Translations under genes and position numbers: made by a program | Notes under the pieces: model-generated | What the model saw: only the letters and a program-made list of their open reading frames with translations | Databases searched by the model: none | What the model was told of the DNA's origin: nothing | Shown: piece by piece, positions 33,923-44,273 of the stretch | Layout of the letters: the number at the start of each line of letters is the position of its first letter | Numbering within the stretch: the first letter of the stretch is position 1 | From: Fuerstiella sp041398845 | Lineage (GTDB): Bacteria; Planctomycetota; Planctomycetia; Planctomycetales; Planctomycetaceae | Assembly (NCBI GenBank): GCA_041398845.1 | Contig: JAWKTZ010000009.1 | Location: 310,001 to 374,000, forward strand | Length of the DNA stretch: 64,000 nucleotides | Direction of reading: 5' to 3'

Positions 33923-35578
33923 TCAGAACATTCGTGACATGTCGTTCGCTTCCTGCAGAGTGGTGACTCCTTCCACAGCGGCCAGCAGAGCATTTGTTAA
34001 CAGGTTTCGACTTCCGGTGGCTCGAATGGCGGCACGCACATCCCGTTCGGGCCGCCCGTCGTGGATGGCGTCCAGAATGACGGCATCAGGTGTGGCGACT
34101 TCAAAAACGCCCACTCGTCCTAAGTATCCGGTCGACTGACAGTGACGGCAGCCGCGAGCCTCGTACCATTCCTCAACAGGTTCGACGTTGTTCGCTTCCA
34201 GAAGGCGACGGTCCGATTCTGTTGTGGCCACTCGTTCCCGGCATTCCATACACAGTCGGCGCAGCAGTCGCTGACTGATGATTCCGGCCAGGTTGCCCGC
34301 GAGGGAATGAGCATCCACGCCCAGATCGAACAGCGCGGTCACCGTGCTGGCAACGTCTCGTGTGTGCAGTGTGCTGAACACGTACTTTCCGGAACTGGCG
34401 GCTCGCATAGCGGTCAGAGCGGTTTCCGCATCGCGAATCTCGCCCACAAACACGACGTCGGGGTCCATTCGCAGCATCGTCTTCAGTCCCTTCGCCAGCG
34501 TCAGGCCGTGAGCTTCGTTGATGCTCATCTGTCGCAGAAACGGCAGATTGAATTCCACCGGGTCTTCAATGGTCACAATGTTTCGCAGATGCTGTTCCGA
34601 TCCCAGCGCCTTCAGCATGGAATAGACGCTGGTCGTCTTGCCGGATCCCGTGGGACCGGTCACCAGCACCAGACCTTCGCCGCGACTCAGAACCTGATCC
34701 AGAGCGGTATTGCTTTCGGCCAGCAGTCCCAGTTCAGACAGCGGCCGCACGATGGCCGTTCGCGACTGAATCCTCAGACATACGGATTCGCCCCCGGCAA
34801 CCGGAGAACTGGTGACTCGAACATACCAGTCAGAATCCTCACCGGGAACTCGCAGGCTGCCTTCGTGAGGAGCAAATGGTTCGGCAATCTGAATTCCGGC
34901 CAGCACTTTGTATTGTTGAATGTGGTGTTTTGCCAGATCGTATTCCAGATGGCAGTAGCGACGAAGTCGCCCGTCCACTCGCATCCTGACCACATAGTCA
35001 TCGACGTCAGAACCGGATGGGTCGATGTGCAGATCCGTTGCCCGCAGTCGGATGGCTCGCTGGAGGAGGTCCAGCGCCGGAGTATTCGCGATACTGATCG
35101 TCGGTGGCTTCTGTTGTTTTTCTTCATCAGCATCATGGACTTCATCCGTCGGCTGTTGAACGTTTGAAAGCGGCACCACAAACGCCGGGCAGAGCTGTCG
35201 TCTGATCATTTCTGCCGACAGGTTTCGGGAAAACACCGATGCCAGACCGGTGTGAGCGTGCGATCCGGTCACCAGAAGATCAATCTGCTGGTCGGCGATG
35301 TAGCGATTCACTTCCGCCACCACATCGCCCTCACGGACTTCCCAGCGAACATCCAGTTCAATGACCTGTTCCGGTGGCAGAGCTCGTTCCAGCGCCGCTC
35401 GAGCTTCACGAAACACGGCGTCGCCGGGTTCCGCAGAGTTCTTCCGCACCACGTGCAGAAAGTGCAGTTCGGCATCTTTCAGTTCTGCCAGAGCTGCGGC
35501 GTGTTCAAGCACACGTTCGTCCGATTCGTCCAGTTTGCATGTGACAAGGATGCGTTTGAATTTTGCCATGTGATTCAT
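33923..35578 (-). CDS. Universal stress protein fused to GspE/PilB-type ATPase
   Basis: A 551-residue fusion. Residues 1-140 are a universal stress protein domain (FKRILVTCKLDESDERVLEH; LLVTGSHAHTGLASVFSRNL; PAFVVPL). After a charged linker (about 141-163), residues 164-551 are a type II secretion/type IV pilus ATPase: Walker A GPTGSGKTT (308-316), Asp box TIEDPVEF (336-343), Walker B VVFVGEIRD (375-383), His box STLHTRD (402-408) and a zinc-type tetracysteine (Cys443, 446, 477, 480). The usual GspE N-terminal domain is replaced by USP. It could power a pilus or secretion machine under nucleotide control. ATG 35569 is an alternative start. Confidence 0.92.
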   Translation of the reverse strand: MNHMAKFKRILVTCKLDESDERVLEHAAALAELKDAELHFLHVVRKNSAEPGDAVFREARAALERALPPEQVIELDVRWEVREGDVVAEVNRYIADQQIDLLVTGSHAHTGLASVFSRNLSAEMIRRQLCPAFVVPLSNVQQPTDEVHDADEEKQQKPPTISIANTPALDLLQRAIRLRATDLHIDPSGSDVDDYVVRMRVDGRLRRYCHLEYDLAKHHIQQYKVLAGIQIAEPFAPHEGSLRVPGEDSDWYVRVTSSPVAGGESVCLRIQSRTAIVRPLSELGLLAESNTALDQVLSRGEGLVLVTGPTGSGKTTSVYSMLKALGSEQHLRNIVTIEDPVEFNLPFLRQMSINEAHGLTLAKGLKTMLRMDPDVVFVGEIRDAETALTAMRAASSGKYVFSTLHTRDVASTVTALFDLGVDAHSLAGNLAGIISQRLLRRLCMECRERVATTESDRRLLEANNVEPVEEWYEARGCRHCQSTGYLGRVGVFEVATPDAVILDAIHDGRPERDVRAAIRATGSRNLLTNALLAAVEGVTTLQEANDMSRMF

Positions 35579-35682
35579 TTTCCCCCGCGCGCCGGATCAG
35601 GCTTGAGCCGTCAATGTGTTCGGCCCTTGTTCGCACACCAACAACCGGCAGACTGCACGGTGTGCGAACAGGCACTGTTGTG

Positions 35683-36612
35683 TTATTCCCGAAACAGATC
35701 CAGAAAGCGGTCTTCATAGTCATTAAAAACTTCCAGCCGATCCAGCTCGCGTTTTAATTCGTACGCTCGGCTGCGATCTTCAGCGGCTGCCTTGAACAGT
35801 TCTTCCAGGTGCTGCTGGTCTTCGGCGGGCAATCCGGGAGTTTCCTCATCTTCAACGCGGATGTCTTCGGCCGACGATTCGCCGATGCGGTGCTGACGAA
35901 TGGCATTTTCGATCTGAGCCAGAACTTCTCCCAGGCGTTGTTCCATCTGCTTTGCCTGCTCCGCCAGTTCAGAAAAATCGATGTCCACCTTGGCCATGGT
36001 CGTAAACACCTCCAGCACGGCGAGTGCTGCTCGCGGAAATGGTGCCTGAGCAAACAGGTGAGGTATTTCGCCCAGCAGACATGCTCCGGGCAGATCGTCA
36101 TCCATCGCCGCCGCCAGCAGAACTCCGTTCAGGCCGCCGATCACGCCGCCTTCCAGATTCCTGACCTCCAGTTGGTGCAGTTCGGCCAGTTCGTCCGAAT
36201 CCGTGGCGGCTCCGAACACTCGCGGACGATGTTCCGGGTGCATCTGAGTGGCCATGGAGGCGAAGGTAAAGACACGTTCCACGCCCAGGTCACGAGCCGT
36301 GCGAATCAGTTTCTGACAGAACGCATACTTGCCGCCGGGCGGCTGAGCATCTCCGATAAACAGAATGATGTCGTGGCCCGTGGTGCAGCCATCGCAGACG
36401 AACAGACGATTCCGAGGTCGTTCCACCGTATGGATCAGTCCGTCACGAACTTCGATGTGATCGACGTCAAACAGATCGCCGGCATGGATTTCCCCAAGCT
36501 GCCTCATTCCCAGCTTCGCCAGCAGGTAATACCCGGCACTCAACGCCACGCTGCCCATTCCCGGCCACACGGCCACCAGCCATGGTCGATTCAATGTGAT
36601 AATTTCTGCCAT
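35683..36612 (-). CDS. PAC2-family protein
   Basis: A 309-residue protein with a PAC2 (proteasome assembly chaperone-like, DUF75) domain in residues 1-220: VAVWPGMGSVALSAGYYLLA, then GDLFDVDHIEVRDGLI, LFVCDGCTTGHDIILFIGDA and GGLNGVLLAAAMDDDLPGAC. The last 90 residues are charged and helical (LAEQAKQMEQRLGEVLAQIE), probably a coiled coil. ATG 36612 is used; the frame continues to a TTG two codons earlier. In archaea and actinobacteria PAC2 proteins are tied to proteasome biology or nucleotide binding; the role in planctomycetes is unknown. Confidence 0.85.
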   Translation of the reverse strand: MAEIITLNRPWLVAVWPGMGSVALSAGYYLLAKLGMRQLGEIHAGDLFDVDHIEVRDGLIHTVERPRNRLFVCDGCTTGHDIILFIGDAQPPGGKYAFCQKLIRTARDLGVERVFTFASMATQMHPEHRPRVFGAATDSDELAELHQLEVRNLEGGVIGGLNGVLLAAAMDDDLPGACLLGEIPHLFAQAPFPRAALAVLEVFTTMAKVDIDFSELAEQAKQMEQRLGEVLAQIENAIRQHRIGESSAEDIRVEDEETPGLPAEDQQHLEELFKAAAEDRSRAYELKRELDRLEVFNDYEDRFLDLFRE

Positions 36613-36633
36613 GATCAATTCCCGTACCGTGTG

Positions 36634-36745
36634 AGGAACGCTTCATCAGGAGATGTCGTAGTGGATTTCGCCGGAATTCCTGAGAGAAGGGAATTCTGGC
36701 GAATCCCACTACGAGGTGCACCAGTCAATGATTGGTCGCTCGTAA
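36634..36745. repeat. Family B palindromic repeat, copy B2
   Basis: Starts aggaacgcttcatcagga and ends in aatgattggtcgctcgta. The inner palindrome is gtagtggatttcgccgga ... tctggcgaatcccactac. It begins 22 bases upstream of the PAC2 start codon, so it probably lies in the promoter or leader of that gene. Confidence 0.87.
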
Positions 36746-36890
36746 GGTTTCCTAAGGTTCCAGCGGTCGATTTTCTGTTCCATGTCGCTTTTCTATTCCA
36801 CAGTCTACAGTAGCTTTGCGTCGCACCATGGACAAGGCAAAGGTGCAAACGCTGTTCCGCATCGTCGATTGATTCGCCGAACAAGAGCCC

Positions 36891-37171
36891 AACGCCCTGA
36901 AGAGTTTTGACATCGTTTAACCCAACTCGGAGGGGAGGTGCTTTTGACATCAATTAACCCCAATGCCGTTCAAGATGTAGTGGGAGTCGCCAGACTTCCC
37001 TCCGGGAACACAGGGATCTCTGGCGAGATCCACTACATTATTCCCGTTCGTTGAACGGTATTGCGTTTAACCCGACCCGGAGGGGAGGTGCTCCCGGTCG
37101 ACAGAATCGCCTTCCCTGCGGGTCGGGTGAAACGAACTGTGTTTTCCTGCCGGAAATCTCCTCACGGCGTT
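36891..37171. repeat. Family C modular palindromic repeat, copy C2
   Basis: Outer pair aacgccctga / ctcacggcgtt, two copies of the segment gtttaaccc.a.tcggagg near the left end, an inner B-like palindrome at 36977-37035 (gtagtgggagtcgccaga ... ctggcgagatccactac), the linker attcccgttcgttgaacggt, and a right-hand palindrome gtttaacccgacccggag ... tgcgggtcgggtgaaac. No clear family A ends are left in this copy. It fills the gap before the EEP gene (minus strand). Confidence 0.83.
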
Positions 37172-37201
37172 CGGCAGTGTCCTTGCCGCGACGCATGTCG
37201 A

Positions 37202-38317
37202 TCAACGATCCAGGACGTTGATGGTTGTTGTCACGGGGAAATGGTTGCTGTAGCCGGTGCGAGTATCGCGATGGAATTCGCGAGGTCGGCCTTTTTCCGT
37301 ACTCATGATCGTCGGCCGAAAGATGCCGACCTGCGGAATGCCCGGAACCACTTCCTGAACCTGCAGGCCCTGAAGCCCATAATACAGACCTCGCGACACC
37401 ATGAACTGATCACGCAGCGTGTCCGGCTGAGCGGCCTCGGGATCAAAGCTGGTACCCTGATTCGGAGATGTGACCAACGACCACATGGGATTGAATAACG
37501 GGACCGCCCGCGACGCATAGGCCCGGTAGGATGGCAGACAGCCTCGAGCAAACGTCACCGGTTCGGCAATGCGTTCCGACGAATAGACGGCGCCCAGAAC
37601 GTCCATGACGCTGTGACTCCACGGTTCATCGTTGAAATCGCCCATCAGCAGCACGTTGCGATTCCACGCGTCGTTCAGAGTCTGCAGAGCCTGATCATTG
37701 TCCTGCAGCATCAGATAGTCCCGGCGAGACAGCTTGACGTTGTCGGCCACGAGGCGTCCGCAATGACTGGCGACCGTGACTCGGAACGGTTCGGTTTCCT
37801 GTCGCCCGGGTTTTCGCGAAGGCCAGTGATTGACCAGAACCACCAGATCGGACTGGTTGCTTTTCACTTTCAGGTGGACTTCAAAAATATCTCGCGTCGG
37901 GTAGCGCAGTGACACGGTGTGGCCTGAAGTGGCGTCTGTGTTCAGTTCGAACAGCCGCGTGGAATAAATGAGCGATGTGTCGAGACCACAGATGTCGGGA
38001 TGTTCGACGTGAGCCAGGGCATAGTCGTCGCGACCGATGGCCCGGATCAGAATGTCGCCGACGCGTTTGTTTTCGATTTCGCAGACGCCCAGCAGATCGG
38101 GACCGTCGCCGTCAAACATCAGGCGAATCATTTCGGCAAGGTTGGTGACCTTGCGTTCAAACGTCTGACGATCCCAGCCATTGCCCGGAGTAAATTCCAG
38201 ATCCGTCGCAAGTTTTGAGGCGTCGATATCGAACAGGTTCTGCAGATTCCAGAACGCGACATGAATTTGCTGTGTGGCGACTGGCAGGGACGCCGTTTGC
38301 GAAGGGGTTGTGTCCAT
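37202..38317 (-). CDS. Endonuclease/exonuclease/phosphatase (EEP) family protein
   Basis: A 371-residue metal-dependent hydrolase of the DNase I/exonuclease III fold. Motifs in order: VAFWNLQNLFDI, LLGVCEIENKRV (metal Glu), DTSLIYSTRL, VNHWPSRKPG, LLMGDFNDEPWSHSV and, near the end, GYSNHFPV. The last motif is normally SDHFP; here the Asp is replaced by Asn, which would weaken the Asp-His pair. There is no signal peptide. The family acts on nucleic acids, phospholipids or inositol phosphates, and the substrate cannot be read here. The gene is bracketed by family C repeats on both sides. Confidence 0.85.
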   Translation of the reverse strand: MDTTPSQTASLPVATQQIHVAFWNLQNLFDIDASKLATDLEFTPGNGWDRQTFERKVTNLAEMIRLMFDGDGPDLLGVCEIENKRVGDILIRAIGRDDYALAHVEHPDICGLDTSLIYSTRLFELNTDATSGHTVSLRYPTRDIFEVHLKVKSNQSDLVVLVNHWPSRKPGRQETEPFRVTVASHCGRLVADNVKLSRRDYLMLQDNDQALQTLNDAWNRNVLLMGDFNDEPWSHSVMDVLGAVYSSERIAEPVTFARGCLPSYRAYASRAVPLFNPMWSLVTSPNQGTSFDPEAAQPDTLRDQFMVSRGLYYGLQGLQVQEVVPGIPQVGIFRPTIMSTEKGRPREFHRDTRTGYSNHFPVTTTINVLDR

Positions 38318-38340
38318 GGTATCCGGCCCTGTTCCGGCTG

Positions 38341-38493
38341 GAGGATATCTGAAAAGGCTGCCCCCTTGAAGGGCGGCTTGTTTAACCCGACCCGGAGGGG
38401 AGGCAATTCTGTCGACAAACGCCTCCCTCCGGGTCGGGTTAAACGAATTGAAAGTCTTCTCGGCGTTGGTCAGCCCCCTTTTTCAGATCGCCT

Positions 38494-38496
<3 letters not shown>
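38341..38496. repeat. Mosaic repeat: family A ends around a family C palindrome, copy C3
   Basis: The ends are family A-like (gaggatatctgaaaaggctg ... ccccctttttcagatcgcctct). The centre is the family C palindrome tttaacccgacccggagggg ... ccctccgggtcgggttaaac, with ctcggcgttgg to its right. The B-like palindrome found in C1, C2 and C4 is missing. The right end overlaps the stop codon of the minus-strand gene that follows. Confidence 0.85.
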
Positions 38497-39704
<1,208 letters not shown>

Positions 39705-39708
<4 letters not shown>

Positions 39709-42671
39709 AAAGACCCTCTCCGTCCCGCCCGTGGGCGAACTGAGGTCGGTGTAGCCGGATCAGCAGCAGGCCCGGGACCAACGGAATTCGATGACTGAGG
39801 CGACGGCGTCGGGCTGAAGAACTGTTCAACCGTCATACCGGACGATAACGGAATAACTCCACGAGTCGGCACGTCCATTTCCGCGAGCTGTTTGCTGAGC
39901 GTCTGCTGAATCGGCTCGGCACCAGGCGCGACCAGAAATCGAACAGCCGGCAACGCTTCCTTGTTGATGCTGCTCCACACTTCATCCATCGTGGCCGACA
40001 CCGCCTCAGCCATCAAAGCCAGACGCTTTTCGTCGTCCCAGCGCTTGGTGCTCACGGCTTCGAAGTCTCCAATGGTCAGTTGGTTGGGTTCGACGAACAC
40101 ACGAATGACATAGAAAATCTGTTGCTGAGCGGCCGGTTGAGGAGCCCGCTGAGCGGCAGTTGGCTGGGGGATAGTAGGCTCAGGGATAGTGGGCTGAGGT
40201 TCAGGTTGCGACGTTTCCGCAACCGCCGCTTCGTCGAACAGCGCAAACTGCGGCGCTGCGCTGTCAGGTTGCTGTGCTTCCGGAACTGCAGGTTCGTCCG
40301 TCGCAGGAACGTCAGTCTTCGGCGTTTCCACAGTAGACCAGTCGAACGGGACCGTGTCTGCTGAGGCTCCGGTTGCGGGTGTTTCCGGCTCGAACGGTGA
40401 CTCCGCCGCTTCCGGTGACTCCGCTGGCTGCGCTCCATCCGGTGACTTCGCAACAGATTCTTCGCTGCGGCTGCGTTTCAGCAGACTCACCAGCATTGGA
40501 TCCGGTCGGCGTTCGCCCTTTTCCGCTTCAACCTGCTGCATGAACTTCAGCAGAAAAGACTGACTGTCGGATGACGCCGCCAGGCCAGGTTCTCCCGTCG
40601 TCGCGCCGCCGGTTCCGCCCGAAGGCGAACCGTTCGACGGATGAAGCGAGCTGCCTTCAAACGGATTCTGCACGAAGTCAGAGGTTCCCCTGGCCGCTGC
40701 GTCGGCATTGGCCATGTCGGCGTTGGCCATTCCAAACGGATTGTCGGTGACAGGATCCTGGGCCGGACTGGCTGGGCGGGTGGCCGAATTCGGAGGTGCG
40801 GTTCCGGAATCGGGCCAGCCAGTCGGCTCGCGAGGATGACCATCGGGATTGTCCAAAGTGACGGAATCGTTGAAAGCAACTTGGTCGCGGGGTGTGCCGG
40901 ATGAATTCACGGACGATGGTCCGGAGCTGCGTTGGTTCGAACGTTGACCGCCGATGCCAAGATTGCCCAGAACTCCTCCCGGCCGCCTCAGTGCCTGACG
41001 AAGATCGGCCGAGCTGACGGTGGCGTCCGCGATGTCATCCACGTCCGGAAATGCGGACGGAGGCATCTGAAACACGCCATGCGGTTCGGCCGCAGCATCA
41101 GTATTCAAACCCGGCTCTGATGTCTCAGCGATGGCAAACGGGTTGGGTTGGCTCGACGCCGCCTCACTCGATGGAGACGCTCCCGATGGAGACGCTCCCG
41201 ATGGCAGGCCGAAGACCGAGAAGTCCGGGGCGGGCTGGTCCGATTCCACGGTCGCGGTCTGAAGCGAATTGTTCTGAGCGTCGTGTTCGTTTTCACCAGT
41301 CAGTTCATCGAACGCGGGTGCAACCTCCGGGCGTTGGCGCCCCGTCAGGCTGCCCGGCGGAGGTGCCTGGCCACCGACATAATGTCGTCCATCGTTGAGC
41401 GTCGCAAACAGCGGTTCTTCGTCACCATTGGTGTCTTCGGACATCAGCAGTCGACCATCGGGCGTCATGTGAATGCTGCGGGAGCCTTCTTCTGACGCCT
41501 GCTGTTCACGCAGACGCTCGCGAGCCGCCACGGATTCCTTCAACTGCTGAACTTCGGCCAGCAGTCCGCTGTACAGTGTCTGTCGTCGATTCAGCGCGGC
41601 CAGCACCGACCGGCGAATGACGTCGGCTTCTTCGGGCTGCTGACGACCGGCCGCAATCCTGCGATTCTGTTCCAGCAGTTCGTATCCAAAATGGATGCCG
41701 GCATCGGTCAGCGTCCGCTGAGCTGTGTAAAACGGCATGCTGCCGTCCGGACGCACCAGCAGCAGCACATACGGTTTGACGGAAACGGAATCGTGATGCC
41801 GATGTTCATGCAGCGCCAAAACGGCGGCCAGCAGTGGATTGTCGTTGCCGGGAAAGCCTTCCATGTCGTCGGCGGTGATGCGAATGCCGGCCGGCAGAAG
41901 TTCAAACCCCGCGTCGGTCACGTCAACGATAATCGGTGAGCGGCGGGTGCCGGTGGAATTGGTGAATTCCACCACCGTCTGATCGGTCCCGTTCACTCCG
42001 GCAGCCGCCGCCTCGTCGACAATCTTTCGCAGACTGACCAGAGCCGATTCGCGAGCCTTGAGCACTCGTTCGGCCTCCTCAACGGTCTTTGAGCTCGTCT
42101 CAAGGTCGTCCGTCAGTTCCGCCAGCATCTGCTGTTTTTCAACCAGTTGCTGTTCCAGTTCCGACTGCTGGTGCTTCAGTTGATTCAGGTCCTGAAGTTC
42201 TGATTCATGAGTGGCTGAACCGGACACAGCCTGCTGGAGCCGAAATCGGATCTGAGCCATCTGTTGTTCAAGGTTGCGATGAAGTTCCTGCTGTTGTTCA
42301 ACCTGCTGCTGCAGCGCAGTCAGCTTCAATCGCTTTTCCGCCAGAATGCTCGCCGACGTCGGAGCGGGAGGCAGTTCGGCAATCGAAAGCGCTCCGGGCG
42401 GCGGTGTCTGTTCAGACTGCGCAGCGTTCGACGCTGCCGGTCGAGTCTGAATGGGCTGAAGGACAAACGGATCGATTTCTGTGCCTGTGAAGCCGGCGTC
42501 GGACAGCGACGTCTGGTCAGACGCGGCGATGGCGGAATCTGAACCGTTGACCTGCTGATTCATCCGCCGACTTGTCACCAGCAGCAACAGAATCAGCGCA
42601 CCCATCGTGCAGACAAGGACTGCCAGAAAGGGAAACAGTGAGATCTTTGTTTGTGAACTGCGGCGAGCCAT
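39705..42671 (-). CDS. Large single-pass membrane protein with coiled coil and low-complexity region
   Basis: A 988-residue protein. Residues 9-35 (KISLFPFLAVLVCTMGALIL) form a single helix of the ExbD/TolR type. A long coiled coil follows (about 95-215, LTALQQQVEQQQELHRNLEQ), then a folded region (about 230-400), then about 450 residues rich in Pro, Ser, Gln and Glu with repeats such as PSGASPSGASP and PTIPEPTIPQPT. A conserved-looking end (about 875-965) has FYVIRVFVEPNQLTIGDFEA. No family is recognised for the body. It lies 57 bases after the ExbB-like gene and overlaps the next gene. Confidence 0.72.
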
Positions 42672-42728
42672 AAGACTTCTTCAGTTGACGAACACGTTGC
42701 CAACAGCAGGCGAGTTTGCAGGAATGAA

Positions 42729-44129
42729 TCAGGCGGCGGCTCTTGGAGCATGCCGGGCGGTGAGCACATGCACAGCCGCTGTCAGACTGCTGGCCGTGCG
42801 TTCCATTGTGTCGGCCACCTGCAGAGCCTGCAGGTTGTCATCCAGCAGTTTCTGAAGCTGAACCAGTCGCTCTTCCGATTCCGCCATCCGCAGCAACGTC
42901 GCCCCCAGTTCATGCAGCGCTTCACTCTGCCGAACAGACGCCTGCGAACTGGTCAGCAAAGCCTGCTGCCATGCGCTGACTCGGTCTTCAAAGTTTGTCA
43001 GAAATGATTCCGTGTGCCGAACGATGGATTCACTGGAACGATGCAGAGCCTGTGTATAGGCGTCGCGAGCTTCGACCGACTGATCGCGATGCAGCTCCAG
43101 AGTATGCTGAACTTCGGCGTCCAGAGTATCTCGCATGGAATCCGCGTGCTGCTGCAGCAGGTCGCTCCAGGTGCTGCGCAGTTCCGCAAGCTGTTCGTTC
43201 CAGATTTCGGACTGAGTCGTCAACAGGTCGGACGACCATTGGGACGGATCTGTCGCTGCAGGATGGCCGTTGCGGCTGCCGAACCACGGGAGCAGCGTTT
43301 CAATCCCGAACTGCTCCACTTCGCTCAGCACCTGCTGTTCACCTCGCTCCACGGCAAACGATGCAAACACCATCACGATGGACATGCCCAGTGCCAGAGC
43401 GGTGGTGTCAAAGGCAACCGCCAGTCCTCCGGTGACTTCGACCAGCGAGGTATCAAGCTGCTCGGGAGTGACATTGGCAATCGCCATCGTGATGCCGATG
43501 ACGGTGCCCAGAAAGCCGAGAATCGGAATGGCCCATGTAATGGTGCGAATGGTGGCATAGGTCTGATGCAGGCGTTCCGTGGCCAGTTCCGCCAGATACC
43601 GCAGATGTTCCTCAAGCCCTTCGCGATGTGTGCCCGTCAGGTAGTGCAGAGTATCCTGCATTCGCTGATAAAGCTGGGTGTCGCGCAGTCGGCTGTGCTG
43701 TTCGCACCATGTCACCAGTGTTGTCTCACGATCCGCCGGTGTACCCGCCGTCATCTCTGCTCGCAGAGCGGCCGAACCTGCGGCTGCCAGCATCCGGCCT
43801 TCGGACCGCAGTCTGAGAAATTTCTGAACCAGAATCGCCATCCCCGTAAAGAACATGGCCGTACTGATGTATTCCAGCGGATGACTGCAGAAGTATCGCT
43901 GCACAAAAACGCTGATGCCGGGAACACCAGGAGCAATCAGGTAAAAGGCGAACGTGGCGCCGGTTGCCATGATTGCTGTGCGAAACGTGGTCGCTGCTGT
44001 TGACTGCCTTGTCTTCACCACAACCGCCTCAATCTCTTTGAGCAACGGGGGCAAAGTGTCGTTCGTCAACCGGGCAGGTTTTCGAAGGTCGATGGTCGTC
44101 GGTTCATCAGGTGAACCACACACCATCAT
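42729..44129 (-). CDS. MotA/TolQ/ExbB-type proton channel protein with coiled-coil tail
   Basis: A 466-residue inner membrane protein. Two early helices (about residues 50-105: ATGATFAFYLIAPGVPGISV and YISTAMFFTGMAILVQKFL) precede the TolQ/ExbB core: ITWAIPILGFLGTVIGITMA, then VTGGLAVAFDTTALALGMSI. The Thr-rich pore helices match the family. The last 180 residues are predicted coiled coil (QRDTLDAEVQHT-type segments such as SMRDTLDAEVQHTLELHRD), which is unusual for ExbB or TolQ (about 240 residues) and recalls the long tails of some MotA-like motor proteins. It probably forms a pentamer around the single-pass partners encoded downstream. Confidence 0.85.
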   Translation of the reverse strand: MMVCGSPDEPTTIDLRKPARLTNDTLPPLLKEIEAVVVKTRQSTAATTFRTAIMATGATFAFYLIAPGVPGISVFVQRYFCSHPLEYISTAMFFTGMAILVQKFLRLRSEGRMLAAAGSAALRAEMTAGTPADRETTLVTWCEQHSRLRDTQLYQRMQDTLHYLTGTHREGLEEHLRYLAELATERLHQTYATIRTITWAIPILGFLGTVIGITMAIANVTPEQLDTSLVEVTGGLAVAFDTTALALGMSIVMVFASFAVERGEQQVLSEVEQFGIETLLPWFGSRNGHPAATDPSQWSSDLLTTQSEIWNEQLAELRSTWSDLLQQHADSMRDTLDAEVQHTLELHRDQSVEARDAYTQALHRSSESIVRHTESFLTNFEDRVSAWQQALLTSSQASVRQSEALHELGATLLRMAESEERLVQLQKLLDDNLQALQVADTMERTASSLTAAVHVLTARHAPRAAA

Positions 44130-44273
44130 CGCGCGCCGAGCCCCCCGACCGAACGCACTGTGATAATCTGATCGTCACAATCGGTGCATCCTGTTGAGAC
44201 GGAACATTCGGAATGTTCGAACTTTTCGGACGGACACGGCGGTTATTGCCGATCCGTCGGCCATCGTCAGAAT

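Noticed and set aside
34142..35167. Plus-strand open frame of 341 codons opposite the USP-GspE gene
   Set aside because: Antisense shadow; the GspE motifs all read from the minus strand.
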